Below are positions 41,585-52,250 of a stretch of 64,000 nt of DNA, one piece after another. Both the position numbers and the translations under genes were made by a program. The notes beneath the pieces were generated by a model. That model was not told the DNA's origin. It saw only the letters and a program-made list of their open reading frames with translations, and made no database searches. Position 1 is the first letter of the stretch. The number at the start of each line of letters is the position of its first letter. The DNA is from Ryuthela nishihirai (taxonomy: Eukaryota > Arthropoda > Arachnida > Araneae > Heptathelidae), in NCBI GenBank assembly GCA_038380435.1, contig JAWZYU010000020.1:48020307-48084306 (forward strand). The letters run 5' to 3'.

Positions 41585-42735
41585 CTGGAAATTTGGAGTT
41601 TTTCGTCCCTCTCCTTCAGCTTGGCAAGTGGGATAATTGTTTAAAACTGACCTTCTCCTCTGTTCAAAGTTCTTTTAAATTTCTTTGAACACGGAGCGTG
41701 GTTGGCTCATTCAGTAGCACGCCAGGCTCGCAATCTGCAGTTTCCAGGTTCGAGTACTGCCTGGGCCAGTGTTGAGATTTATATCCCCAAAACTCCCTGC
41801 CCTCGATCTGTAGGGAACACCGATGGGCTTATGAAGTCCCCGTCAATCACAAGGGACGTTAAGCCATGAATCCGTGTACGGGAGAGCATACCCTACGCAC
41901 GTTAAAGATTACGCTGGATGGCCTTGACGGGAGGATACCATCTGTCTCCCAACAGCTATCCAGTGGATCCTCTTCATCCAACCTTCTCTGACCCCACGGG
42001 GTCTTTGTGACCTGGAATTTAGTCTATTGTGTGAAATACAAGTGCTACCAAGAGGTAAAACAATCCAACATTTTAAACAGATCAAAATTATGCAAAAAGT
42101 TTTAATTTCTTTAAAGTAAAACCTTTTTTAAACAGGGTCTTCTGCCATAAAATGCTTTTAAGATTATCAGCAATATTTTTTTTTCTTTTGATTATTAATT
42201 CTTCCCTTTGATTCTCATATTTTCCATAGTTAAGAACCACATGTGATACTACTTCTTTTACATTGCCATAAAGGCAGTTAGGAGAATTAACCTTTTTTTT
42301 TCATTATAAATAAAGAATCGTTTAATAAAACCTGTGCCCGGTTTAAGCCTGGTGACACAAATTTTCTTCTGTCATATCTAAAGTCCGAAACGGAATAATT
42401 TCCTCCTTAATCATTTTACGGTGATTCGATTTCCCAGATGTTGATACTTTCAAGTGATGTTGAAAAAGTTTAATTTAACTGTTTTTTGTTTAACCTTTTT
42501 GGGTGTGTATTCCCCATGTAGGAGTAAAGGGATTTTTCATGAGAGTGCTGACTTTATCAATATATCAGCAAATTCATTTCCCTGAATCCCACTTGTGCAC
42601 GGATTCATTTTGTAATAAACTTTCGTAATGCTTGATGATTTTAAAAATCCACTTATTACTTGGGTAAACCTGAATAAGGACCTCCCAGATGCAGGTAACG
42701 TTTGTAACGTAATTAGATCGGCAAGGATCATTTTG
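41585..42735 (-). pseudogene. I-group LINE 3' fragment, interrupted by SINE-A
   Basis: On the minus strand at 42537-42620 the frame reads NPCTSGIQGNEFADILIKSALS, the C-terminal RNase H block (GIxGNExAD). It is followed by a diverged region (NYGKYENQREELIIKRKKN near 42180-42230). The 3' UTR continues past the SINE-A to about 41585 and matches 11340-11510. Only the 3' end of the element remains. Confidence 0.7.
41698..42070 (+). mobile_element. SINE-A copy
   Basis: Head 'ggttggctcattcagtagcacg' and B box 'ggttcgagtactg' through 'agaggtaaaacaatccaac'. 'tttgaaca' before and 'ttttaaaca' after are a probable TSD. Removing it rejoins the LINE 3' UTR phrase also seen at 11455. Confidence 0.83.
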
Positions 42736-43255
42736 AAAAAAATGTATAAATAATTCTATCTATACATGGAATTTATGTATTATTAGATTAAAAATTTCTA
42801 GTGGTAAGCAATTTTTATTATTGCTTGTAATTTGTTCGTGGTGGTTTTGCTATGATTATTGTTCTATTTGCATCTGTAATGCTTGCATAATTAAATCAAT
42901 TTTTATAAAAAAATATATATTCTAACAAAAATATTTGCTGTGAAAAGAACCTTCGTTTAAAGTGTAATCTACGGGGGGAAACAATTCAACTCTGTTGCAC
43001 TATAATTACAGGAATTAAATTAACATAAAGTAAAGCATACATATGTATATATTAATTATTAGTTTTGTCAATGGTTTTCATTATCACTATTTTAAAATAA
43101 TGTAATATTTCATATCAATAATAAAAAATTATATCTTTTAAAACTACCTGTAATTTATTAAAAACATTGAAATTTAATTTCGGAGAAACTAGATGTAAGT
43201 GAAAAATTATTAAATATAACCGCAGAGACTACTTATTCTTGTTATTTTTTTGCAT
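42736..43255. other. AT-rich DNA with no recognisable gene
   Basis: Nothing assignable. Confidence 0.5.
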
Positions 43256-43292
43256 TGGAAATCTCCGTGGCAGAATGATTAACGCCTAAGTC

Positions 43293-43483
43293 ACGGATGC
43301 TACTGATCAAAGGCAGTTGGGTTCGAGTCCCGCATAAGGCACGGATGCTACTGATCAAAGGGAATTGGGTCCGAGTCCCGCATAAGACATGGATGCTACT
43401 GATCAAAGGGACTGGGATTCGAGTACCTCATAAGACATGGATGCTACTGATCAAAGGGACTGGGATTCGAGTACCGCATAAGA
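43293..43483 (+). repeat. Four 48-bp tandem units each carrying a Pol III B-box-like motif
   Basis: Units start 'cacggatgctactgatcaaa' or 'catggatgctactgatcaaa' at 43293, 43341, 43388 and 43436. Each contains a version of the B box: ggttcgagtcc, ggtccgagtcc, gattcgagtac, gattcgagtac. A fifth partial unit starts at 43484. Confidence 0.93.
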
Positions 43484-43551
43484 CATGGATGCTTGTATTG
43501 TCTTTCGGCTGAGCTCACTCCTTCCTCACAACTATTCTCTATGACATAAAG

Positions 43552-43752
43552 CATTGGTTCTCAACCTTCCATGCTTCACGTACCCAGTGGAAATATGTAT
43601 GTAACTGGCGTACCCCTTATATAGACAGATAAAACTCTAGTTATAGTTTAATAATGCCAGGCTAGCGACTTTGCTACTAGATCTAGCGACCTTCGAGCTC
43701 TCACGGGTGTACCCCAAAAATTTTACCGCGTACCCCACGTTGAGAACCCCTG
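43552..43752 (-). mobile_element. hAT miniature element (family 1) with 8-bp TSD
   Basis: 201 bp in inverse orientation, ends CATTGGTTCTCAACC and GTTGAGAACCCCTG. ACATAAAG at 43544-43551 and ACATAGAG at 43753-43760 form a TSD with one mismatch. It is inserted in the SINE-B body. Confidence 0.93.
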
Positions 43753-43830
43753 ACATAGAGAATAGCTATGAGTGTAATACGCCATAGAGTCTATGACCTA
43801 TTAAACTGATAGTTTCCTGTCAGACTTAGA

Positions 43831-45533
43831 TATTTAGATTAGATAATTTTTATTTCAGATAATGTTTTACAGTATACAAAAACTTTTGAGGTCTCACAAG
43901 AGTAGACTCGTTAATGCATAGCGCAAAATAAAAAATAACAATAAACCTCTTAGGTAAATACACGTTTTATTTTTGTTACGTTAATCATTAACTATTGTTT
44001 CGTTCATTTCTGAGATATATCCTAGACAATCGGCAGTAATATTACAATTAAATTTATAGAAAAATCCTCCTTATACATCGTCCTAACATTGCCTTCGTTA
44101 TCAAAATAGCCTTGATATAAGGCTATTTCATCATGAATCTTAGAATACTAGCTATTGTCTTGGCGTTTCAAAGGTTCTCATTATAATGCATCTGACGATA
44201 TGGAAAGCATTAGAGCAAAGCCCACCTCATTCATTCACCAGTATCTAATTACCCTTGTTAAAACGCTTGTCAATTCCCATAGAGTTTGACCAGTTATGGT
44301 CAAGGCTGTAGCCCAATTTGGCCGCACCGCCGACTGAGCTGTTATGCCCAAAGTAACAAGGCGTCCAGGAGGTAAAACAAATTAGCCCGCCACACCCATA
44401 ACTACATCCCAAGGGTGTCATTCTCTCTTCCACGGGCCCTTCTTCGATCTGCTCCCAATTTTCCGCTGCCGTTGTCCTTTCCCCGCTTCATTCAACAGGC
44501 GGCATTTGTAGCGCAGGCGAAAAATCGATTTTTGTTAGCGGTAACAGTTATATGAGACAATAGCACGCGAGAAACGACACACCCATTGCAATCATTTCCA
44601 AGGGTGATGAATAATCGTTAGGATAGACTCACTTTCACTTACAAGTGGGGCTTTAACTACAGTATTCCAACACAGTTGTCTCTGTTTATCGAAAGGCACG
44701 TGTGTTCACCTCCACTGCTGAAGCCTTTCGTGCTTATAGAGAGAATGTTGGCTACCGTGCAAAATGATCGTTAATAGTTATTAGTGACGCAAAACAACAT
44801 TCACGCGAGTCGAGTCGTTAAAGTAGAAGCAATTAGGAATTGTAAAATTTACGCAGCGGTGATATGAAAGATATATCCAGTGGGCGGAGAATTTTAGATG
44901 AATGAGTGAAGACGATTATAATTGTTATTTAGATTTAAATAAATAGAAAATAGCTATGTTTAATTATCGCAATAAGAATTAGGATTTATATTATTTATGA
45001 ATGATAAATAATAAACACTGAGGTTGATATTTGATATTAATAAAATATTAATAAACTACCGCTAAGTAATGAAAGCTAAGAGCTATAAAATATATATTAT
45101 CAAAAATTGGAAATGAAACTGGTGGGTTGAATCCCCGATAACTGTTATGATTTGTGACAAGTTTCATACTTTCACGATTCAAATTTTTATTTAACGTTCT
45201 TAACAAATTTCAAAACTTTCTTATTAAAATTTCAAAACTTTCTTATTAAAATTTCAAAACTTTCTTATTTCAAAATTTCAAATCTCTTATGAATGAATGA
45301 GTATACTTTGAAATATAAATAATACAATAAATCATCTGACACTCAATAGAACATTACGCTAAATCGAGTCACACACCATAGAATTATAGTAGTATAATAG
45401 AAGTAGTATAATTTTAAGATATAGTAGTATAATTTCCCTAATAGAAGTAGGGAAATTGGTGGAATGCGGTCCTCTAATACAGGGAAGTCTCAAATTTAAA
45501 AGAAATTGTGGCTGCGTCATGTGCTACATTAAA
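43831..45533. other. No recognisable gene
   Basis: AT-rich. 45213-45290 holds three to four copies of a ~23-bp minisatellite (caaaactttcttattaaaatt). No coding or TE signature otherwise. Confidence 0.5.
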
Positions 45534-45816
45534 ATTCAAAATGAACTGCACAAAATATCAAAACTATCCCAGGGAGAATCACAGAGTATTTTCATTCTAA
45601 GCCCTCTCTGCTTTGGCCACCAATGGCAGGAACGCAACCTTGCGAATGTTGAGGATTTATTGTACTTAAAAAATAATGTTCGGAACGAAGAATTTTGTTT
45701 TCTATTGGTATTTATAATTACCTTAGACATTTGTACTTTCACTTTGGTCAACGTTAAATGAACTGTGATATTACTAGTGATGCTAGTTTAAAACAATCTT
45801 ACGTCTCTTATATTTT
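45534..45816 (+). repeat. ~280-bp repeat, inverted copy of the block inserted in the mariner
   Basis: The sequence from 'attcaaaatgaactgcac' to 'cttacgtctcttatatttt' is about 95% identical by eye to the reverse complement of 47403-47681. It has no clear terminal repeats. Short frames on it are unrecognised. Confidence 0.88.
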
Positions 45817-45870
45817 TGCTGAATAAGAAGCATCGTTGTTGATGGCACTAAAATGGAACTGGAATATTTG

Positions 45871-46140
45871 TCATGGAACTGATGATTTTTTGATTTTTGA
45901 AAAAACTTGATTTCCGGGCTTTGATTTATTCCAGAATTGGGTGTACTTCAGCTTTGGATGTTTGATCGTATTTCTCATATCCAGTGTTGATCTCAAAATT
46001 TGATTCTGGGAGGTCTGAAGCTTTCTGATATTGGTTTTCGAGCAATGACCCCAAAACGGAGCCGAGTAGTGAATGATGGGCTTTAGAAACGTAAGACAGA
46101 TAGTCAACTTGTTCAGATTGAGAGATTGCTTTTCCTAGAG
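45871..46140 (-). pseudogene. LINE reverse transcriptase thumb fragment
   Basis: On the minus strand: LKPIIHYSAPFWGHCSKTN then IRKLQTSQNQILR. This matches the post-catalytic region of Jockey/I-type reverse transcriptases, where 'YA.P.W...A......LQ..QN..LR' recurs. Nothing else of this element is recognised around it. Confidence 0.65.
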
Positions 46141-46344
46141 ATAAGTATATATAAACTTGAACTATATAACATGAGCCTTATGTATGACAGAGCTAAGCCA
46201 GTAAAGGGAATTGCAGGTGGAATTTCTTAAAGTATCGTATCTATAATAGCTCCTTTTTTATAATTTGATTCAAGTCGGATAATCCGTACACCAGGAAGGC
46301 AACGGCATATAATTTAACGGTTACAAAAATGTGATCAATATATC

Positions 46345-46655
46345 TTGCCAGTCATCAGGAAAAGGGTTCAAGAATTCTTCCTGATAAATGAACTGTCGAA
46401 TTCAAACAAAGTAATTAATATTGACGAACTCATATCTCGATTTAATCTAATTTCAGTTGTAACGTTTCACAGATACGGCTTTAGATTTCCCACTCGCAAA
46501 GTCGAAGCTGCTTTAATTGAACGATACGATATAATAATATGGAGAGAAAATTATCTACGGCAAATAAAACCATATGCTAAGTGAAAGAAATTTTTCTAAG
46601 ATGAAACTTGGTTAAATTCAGGCTACACGATTTCTAAAGCGTGAGAGTAGATGTA
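46345..46655 (+). pseudogene. DDE transposase fragment of unclassified type
   Basis: The frame at 46345-46584 has VVTFHRYGFRFPTRK and ALIERYDIIIWRENYLRQIK. After a stop it continues with DETWLNSGYT-like residues near 46597-46630. This order (ER.DI..WR..YL..IK, then DETW.N..T) recalls a class of uncharacterised DDE transposases seen in arthropod genomes, with the first catalytic D in DETW. The rest is absent. It ends against the mariner terminal repeat. Confidence 0.5.
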
Positions 46656-46705
46656 GATAATATGATTATTTCAATCGTGGACATCGTGGTATCATTGCAA
46701 AAAGT

Positions 46706-47400
46706 TACATTTAAATATCATCCTCTGAATCTTCCTGGCATTTGTCCTTCTCAAAATACTCTCCCTTGAACTTCACACAATTTTGCTATCTTTGTACCCA
46801 TGCATTAAAAGCGTCTTTGAAGCCATTTTTCGAAAGCGTGCGAAATGTTGTCGTTGTGACTCTGCAAGTTTCGTCGTCGGATGCGAAATGTTTCCCTTTC
46901 AAAATTTTCTTCAGTCGCGGAAAGAGGAAAAAAATCGCAGGGTGCTAAGTCCGGGGAATGTGGAGGATGTGGTAGAACCTCAGCACCTATGGCAGTGATC
47001 ACTGGCTGCACAATATTAGCCGTATGGGGCCTGGCGTTGTCGTGATGGAGAAACCAAGTCACACTAGAAAGTTCCGGACGTTTTTCACGAATGGCACGCC
47101 GGAGTTTGATTCTGAGAACCTTCGAGTAAGCTTCCTTATTCATGGTTGTTCCACGAGGCACAAAGTGAGTAACGAGAACACCATTGATGTCAAAAAACAC
47201 AAGAGCCATTTGTTTCCCAGCTGAACTAGAAACCCGAATTTTCTTGGGTCTCGGTGAATCGGGATGCTTCCATTGACTCGACTGTTTTTTTTTTTGTTTC
47301 GGGATCGTAGTGAAAGATCCAAGTTCCATCGCAAGTCACAATTCGACTCATGTTCCATCGAATTCGATCCAAGTTCCATCGCAAGTCACAATTCGACTCA
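46706..47400 (-). pseudogene. Mariner transposase, catalytic domain
   Basis: The mariner transposase cuts and pastes DNA with a DD34D triad. Minus-strand motifs are MSRIVTCDGTWI near 47370-47400 (first catalytic D with CDETW altered to CDGTW), QWKHPDSPRPKK, ALVFFDINGVLVTHFVP, FLHHDNARPHTA (second D) and LPHPPHSPDLAPCDFF (third D). A final block KGEYFEKDKCQED lies near 46715-46770. A 49-bp tandem duplication (47302-47399) repeats the first catalytic block, and frameshifts occur elsewhere. The E-to-G change beside the first D and the frame breaks make it inactive. Confidence 0.88.
47302..47399. repeat. Direct duplication within the mariner catalytic region
   Basis: The phrase 'gatccaagttccatcgcaag' followed by 'tcacaattcgactcatg' occurs twice, about 49 bp apart, separated by 'ttccatcgaattc'. 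Confidence 0.88.
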
Positions 47401-47402
47401 TG

Positions 47403-47681
47403 AAAATATATGAGACGTAAGATTGTTTTAAACTAGCATCACTAGTAATATCACAGTTCATTTAACGTTGACCAAAGTGAAAGTACAAATGTCTAAGGTA
47501 ATTACAAATACCAACAGAACAAAATTCTTCGTTCCGAACATTATTTTTTAAGTACAATAAATCCTCAACATTCGCAAGGTTGCGTTCCTGCCATTGGTGG
47601 CCAAAGCAGAGGGCTTGGAATGAAAATACTCTGTGATACTCCCCGGGATAGTTTTGATATTTTGTGCAGTTCATTTTGAAT
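47403..47681 (-). repeat. 279-bp insert in the mariner, inverted copy of 45534-45816
   Basis: It lies between the mariner segments ending NRFES and beginning MSRIV, which are adjacent in intact mariners. No obvious target duplication or terminal repeat is visible. Confidence 0.85.
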
Positions 47682-47823
47682 GGCTTTCAAAACGATTAAG
47701 CATCTCGTTGCACAGCTGTACCCTTTTTTGTTTTTGTTCTGGAGTCAAACTGTGTGGAATCCATTGAGCACAGATTCGTGACATTTTTAGATGGGTTTTC
47801 ATAATCGCGTTAGCGCTTCCTTA

Positions 47824-48123
47824 TTAAACTGACATTTTCACAGCCACTTCACGAAGTGTTATTCGTCTGTTTTCATTCAGGATTGCCAGGGCTCTTTCGA
47901 TTTGCTCAGGAGTTATTGAGGAAGAATACTGGCTGGGTCTTGGGTCATCGGCAACAGATTCGCTTCCTTTTTGGAATCGCTTATGCCACTTAAAAATAGC
48001 AGACCTACGAAGACAGTCATTACCATAGGCTTCACTCATCTCTTCAACACTCGCAGCAACACTTAGGCCTCGACTAACACAATAACGAATGACATACAGC
48101 TGTTCCGTCTGAATTTCCGACAT
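47824..48123 (-). pseudogene. Mariner transposase, N-terminal DNA-binding domain
   Basis: From ATG at 48121-48123: MSEIQTEQLYVIRYCVSRG, then AIFKWHKRFQKG, SVADDPRP and ENRRITLREVAVKMSV. This is the paired helix-turn-helix region that binds the terminal repeats. The frame ends at a TAA at 47824, after which linker sequence continues in other frames (LTPEQKQKRVQLCNEML near 47700-47750). Confidence 0.85.
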
Positions 48124-48443
48124 TCTGAACGAACGTCTATGATACGAAACTCGAATCACAGTCTTAACACAACAGCAGTCGCCGCCAAACGACCTTGGCA
48201 CGTGGAGCCTCCTTCGCAGCAATCACGCACAGCGCCATCTATTGTTACATTGGAAAAAGTGTTATGTACGAGTACCTATGGCGTCAGTCCACGAATTAAA
48301 TGATCACCCAGTGGAAAAGATTTTGAAAATATATTTGTTGCTCAAGTGAAGTAGTGACGATACTGTAGGCAGAATCGATAGCGATTTCCAGCCAATCTCC
48401 GACTGAAATGGCATTTTCAATTTAAGTTAAATTTGTTCAAATA

Positions 48444-48664
48444 AAAAAAAATACCTCCTCAAGCAGCTGCTTGCCACAGAGGTCTGACAGGAGCCTGTCA
48501 GTTTAATACGCCATAGTAGAGGGATCTGTGAGGATGGCGGGTTTTAGCCAACTACACGCGGTGTTCCCAGGTGGTCACCCTCCCAGGTACTGATCGCGCC
48601 CAAAGCTGCTTAACTTCGGTGATCGGACGAGTACCGGTGTTTTCAGCTTGGTACTGCCGATGGC
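48444..48664 (-). mobile_element. 5S rRNA-headed SINE sharing the SINE-B body, perfect 12-bp TSD
   Basis: Read on the minus strand, a 119-nt 5S rRNA sequence is followed directly by the SINE-B body (tctactatggcgtattaaac) and tail (cagctgcttgaggaggta), then a T-run. TTTGTTCAAATA flanks it at 48432-48443 and 48665-48676. The 5S segment takes the place of the tRNA-like head, so the whole unit moved as one element. The identical TSD copies suggest it is not very old. Confidence 0.92.
48546..48664 (-). rRNA. 5S rRNA-like sequence, head of a composite SINE
   Basis: Full-length by comparison with the usual ~120 nt. The internal Pol III control region is well preserved (GAAGTTAAGCAGCTTTGGGC, GATCAGTACC, GGGTGACCACCTGGGAACACC). 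The 5' portion retains CTCGTCCGATCACCGAAG. No T-run follows the 3' end (…GTTGGCTAAAACC), so transcription would read into the SINE body. It is therefore a retroposon promoter, not a host 5S gene. Confidence 0.9.
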
Positions 48665-48676
48665 TTTGTTCAAATA

Positions 48677-50516
48677 GTTTCATCGATAACGATTTTATTA
48701 TTTCACATTTGTTCGAAATATTTACATGATTGAATACTGATGTTTATTTAGCACTGGAGATACAAGGTCGTGTATCTCTGATACTGTGTTTTATATCCAC
48801 ATGCTTGATATGTGCTTAAAAAGGAAGACTCAAAATGTAGTCAATAGCAGTTACTTCTGTGCATATTGATACAAGGAGAGGCTTCTTTGTATTAGGTCTC
48901 AACTGAAATGGACGGAGTTTATGTGGTTCTGAACAGAATGGCGCGATCCGACGCCCGACCATTATTATTATTCGAAGCCCAACTATTATTATTAACCGAA
49001 GTCCGACCAGGATAGTACTACATTATGAAGGTAGATTTCATGTTTGAATCAATCTACTGTTAGAGAAATCATTCATATTCAAAAATATTAATGTTGCGAG
49101 AACAGCAGAGAAAGGATCTCTTATAATGAGCTTAACTCTTATACTAATAAAATTCAGGTTTTGCCTGTTTATTAATCATTGAGTTATAGTGGGAAGTCAA
49201 TTTCAAAATTTTGCAGAGATCCTTAAGAGCCCAAATAATTTATTGAAATAATTTCGACCCAATGAATCATGGCAAACTTTGCAATGAAACTTTTGGGAAA
49301 GATTCCATAACTTTTAAATTTTTAAATGCCAAGCGTTATTCACTGCATTTTAAGTAATTTAAATTACAGGCAAATGAAGGAGAGAATGAAAAGAAAGAGC
49401 CAGAAGAGACAGAAAAGAGTTCACGAAGAACGGCCGGTTATTAAGTTGAAAACATTTAGCAGCAGCGTTTTGATGTTAATTGTTTTCAACTTAATAACTC
49501 TGTAAAACAAATGCTGTTGAAAATCGAAAATTAGAAAGATTTTAGTGAGATATCCAATTTAAGTTTAGTCATTTTTTTCCTGAAAAAACTTATTTTCAAA
49601 GTTGGGGAGCTCTGAACGTGCATTCCATCAAGTGTCCAGAATTTTTTGTAATATATTATATAGAGCGTAAATATATATTACCTATTTTTTTTATCCTTTA
49701 TTCTGAAGTAGGATTTAAATGGCCTTAATTGAAATTTATTTTAATTTTGATATCAGCTGGGGAGTTTTTAACTAGTTTTTTTGTCCATACTATACTACAA
49801 AATTGGACTTCATTTTTTTATTGTCTTGCCGTGGAAACTTTACTCTATTATTTTTTTCCTACTTTAGAAGTCGTCTGTTCGTGTAGCCGATTTATTAAAG
49901 CCTAACACTATCCCAAATTCCATATTCATGAGCTGATAACCAGACTGCAGTGGTTAAGGGTATAATTAATTTAACTGCGGGTTGAGTGTGAAATACGGGC
50001 ATGTAAAAGGGATTGAGTTATGCAGCGATTAAGTGTCCGTCCCACAGGAACTGTCGGAGAAGTAGGAGATTGTGTTAAATGAATTATTTTATCTTCCTTG
50101 AGGTGAAAGTGACTTGATTAGTTACCATGCTTCTGCATCTTCCAAAGTATTGAAACGTAGCAAGTTGTTTCTTAGCTTATGAAACCACTGCTTCACTATA
50201 TCGATCAAGAGTATCGAACTACCTTAATAAAATAATGAACGGTAGCATTTCTCAAGGTAAATTCATCATACTGAAGACTTCGTTAACGCTCATTGACCTA
50301 ATTATTTGCCTTGACATTCTTAAATGAATGCCTGGAATTGAACATATTCTAATGAACAAACTTATTGGAAGACTTCATGTGAGTTTAGGAGATGAAAGTT
50401 TGGGAATGTGATAAAATACACTTGATGTTGACAACTCAAGTTTGCGAAGTTAGGGATGTTTAAGTGTGTTCAAGTTAATGGATACTCACTCACGCACAGT
50501 TCTTATTATTAAAATA
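48677..50516. other. AT-rich DNA with no recognisable gene
   Basis: A small hairpin at 49437-49498 is the only structure I could define. Short tandem 'attattatt' and 'gaagcccaac'-type repeats occur near 48955-49010. Confidence 0.5.
49437..49498. repeat. Perfect 18-bp inverted repeat with 26-nt loop
   Basis: GTTATTAAGTTGAAAACA (49437-49454) pairs with TGTTTTCAACTTAATAAC (49481-49498). No surrounding gene; function unknown. Confidence 0.88.
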
Positions 50517-50810
50517 TCAATAATAGCAAAAATATTAATGATATAATAGACTCAATGTTTGAAAAAAGCAACAGTAGCAACAATAATAAGAACAAAATAA
50601 TATGACAGTAGCAATGGCAATAATAAAGTAATAATGACAGTAACAGCAATAGCAACAATAAAGTAATATGACAGTAGCAGCAATGGCAAAAATAAAGTAA
50701 TATGACAGTATAATGTACTTAATAAAGTAATATAACAAAAACAGCAACAGTGAATAACATTAACTATAACAGTAACGACAAGAACAATGACGACACCGAG
50801 ATGATACAGA
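50517..50810. repeat. Degenerate microsatellite/minisatellite (AAT, CAG-rich)
   Basis: Units like 'aataaagtaatatgacagtag' recur with variable spacing. Long frames on the minus strand (50535-50905) are low-complexity by-products. Confidence 0.8.
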
Positions 50811-51116
50811 CAACAGTGACAACAAAAACGCAAACATATTTCTTTCCATTGTAGGTTGGTTTCAAAAAAGAAATGAAAAGGAAATATTTTTTGTGCGCTT
50901 TTCATTGTTTATTTATAATGTAACTTTGTTTTCCAAAAAGTAAAAAAATATTATTATTTTTCAGACAGTAAGTACTCTAAGAACAATCACAAAAATATAG
51001 AAGACAGTAATATGTATCATATGTATTATAGCATTATCAAAATGGTCACAATGAATATAAAGGCAGTAACGACAACACCAAGCGTAGTTATAACAAGAAG
51101 AAAATAATTATTTTCT
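50811..51116. other. No recognisable gene
   Basis: Mixed AT-rich, nothing assignable. Confidence 0.5.
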
Positions 51117-51690
51117 GTTGTTGTTTTACCTCTGAGCGTCATTTTGTTGCACATAATGGGTTAAATGTCTAGATCAGTCGTTCCCAATCTGTGGTACGCG
51201 TACCAGTACCGGTACACGAATGTCGAGCTACCAGCATGCGAAAAGTGAATGAAATAATAATGAAAACAATATTTTTATACAATACATCGCCAAACCTGAG
51301 CGTATTGTCTGTCTTTTTTCAATCCGAATACTTTCTCTTTCTACGGTGGTAGGTAACAACGTGACTCATAGTCATAAAATCACATGTGTTTGTAATAAAT
51401 TTGCAAATAACATTGAGAGGGTATCTGTATCAGTTTGTGTGCATCTATTCATGTTTTAAGTATCTATTCATGTTTAAGTCCAAAATATTTACCTAAAAAA
51501 AAGCTCATCACTTGAGAATTTAGGAAATTTTTTTAGGACTCATTTTTCCAAAAATATTTACCTACTGGTACGCCACCATATTGTCTACTATACATTCCGG
51601 TACAACGTCTTAAAAAGATTGGGAACCTAGGGTCTAGATCAAACGGACCCCAAAGGCTAAGAGTGTAGACTAATTAGACACAGAGGGTAA
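51117..51690 (-). mobile_element. SINE-A tail fragment interrupted by an hAT
   Basis: 'gttttacctctgagcgtc' to 'ggttaaatgtctagat' (51117-51174), resuming at 51632 with 'gtctagatcaaacggacccc' and fading near 51690. Confidence 0.75.
51175..51631. mobile_element. hAT miniature element (family 3) with perfect 8-bp TSD
   Basis: The ends are CAGTCGTTCCCAATCT and AGATTGGGAACCTAGG. GTCTAGAT at 51167-51174 is repeated at 51632-51639. Internal 'ggtacgcgtaccagtaccgg' is palindrome-rich. There is no transposase. It differs from families 1 and 2 in end sequence. Confidence 0.9.
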
Positions 51691-52080
51691 TCTTCCTATA
51701 CCTCTAATGATAATATTTCCAGAATGTCATTTCTCACAGAGCAGTCCGCCAGTGTGGGCAATGAACTCTACAACAATAACGACATACAATTGATTACCAT
51801 TATCGCTTTGTGTACAAATATTATAATAATGTTCCATAAAAATAATATATTTATTTATTTATATATTTAGCTTTAAAATTTTTTTTCAATGTTGGCAGTT
51901 AATTTCAAATTACTCTACAATATTTTTTATTTAATCATAATGATAAATTATTTTATATAATATTATTCTTAAACTGCCTGGAGTATAGCAGTTTTTGACA
52001 TTCGACAGAATTAACACGTAAAATTAATTCCATGCCCTTGCTACCCTGGCGCACCAAAAAGTGAGCTTATCCTCTTTGGT
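51691..52080. other. AT-rich DNA with no recognisable gene
   Basis: Nothing assignable. Confidence 0.5.
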
Positions 52081-52084
52081 TCAT

Positions 52085-52250
52085 ATAAGGTTTAGAGAAA
52101 GCGAGCCACCAGATGTTATTAGGATACAGATGGAAGCCTCCCGTCAAACCACCTATCGTGTTTAGCATGCACAGGGTGTGGCTCTCATATACGGGGGGGG
52201 GGGGGGGGGTTATATTCCATTGGAAGAACGGCGGCTTTTCAAGTCCAGAG
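52085..52250 (-). mobile_element. SINE-A mid-body fragment
   Basis: 'acagatggaagcctcccgtc' through 'gcacagggtgtggctctc' to 'gaacggcggcttttcaag'. It contains a G17-18 run replacing the normal ggggccacgg motif. Confidence 0.72.

Larger units (their letters stand above)
43256..43830 (+). mobile_element. SINE-B copy with amplified B-box unit, split by an hAT
   Basis: The head 'ctccgtggcagaatgattaacgc' is followed by four tandem 48-bp units, then the body ('tattgtctttcggctgagctcac' to 'ctatgacataaag'). An hAT element interrupts it, and the body then resumes ('aatacgccatagagtc', 'cctgtcagacttag'). The tail is lost. Confidence 0.82.
46663..48306 (-). mobile_element. Mariner transposon, dead, with 279-bp internal insert
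   Basis: The ends are inverted: TGATTATTTCAATCGTGGAC at 46663 and its diverged complement GTCCACGAATTAAATGATCA ending at 48306. A TA precedes the left end; the right TA is not clear. Transposase is on the minus strand, with N-terminal part at 47824-48123 and catalytic part at 46706-47400. The insert at 47403-47681 separates them. The element would be about 1.36 kb without the insert, normal for mariner. Confidence 0.85.

Noticed and set aside
43293..43483. Regular 48-bp repeat resembling a CRISPR array
   Set aside because: There are no distinct spacers; whole units repeat and contain a tRNA-type B box inside a SINE in a eukaryotic genome.
48546..48664. Functional 5S rRNA gene
   Set aside because: No T-run terminator follows, the 3' end is altered, and the sequence is joined to a SINE body within one target duplication.
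50535..50905. Hydrophobic tyrosine-rich frames on the minus strand
   Set aside because: Translation of a degenerate AAT/CAG-type microsatellite.
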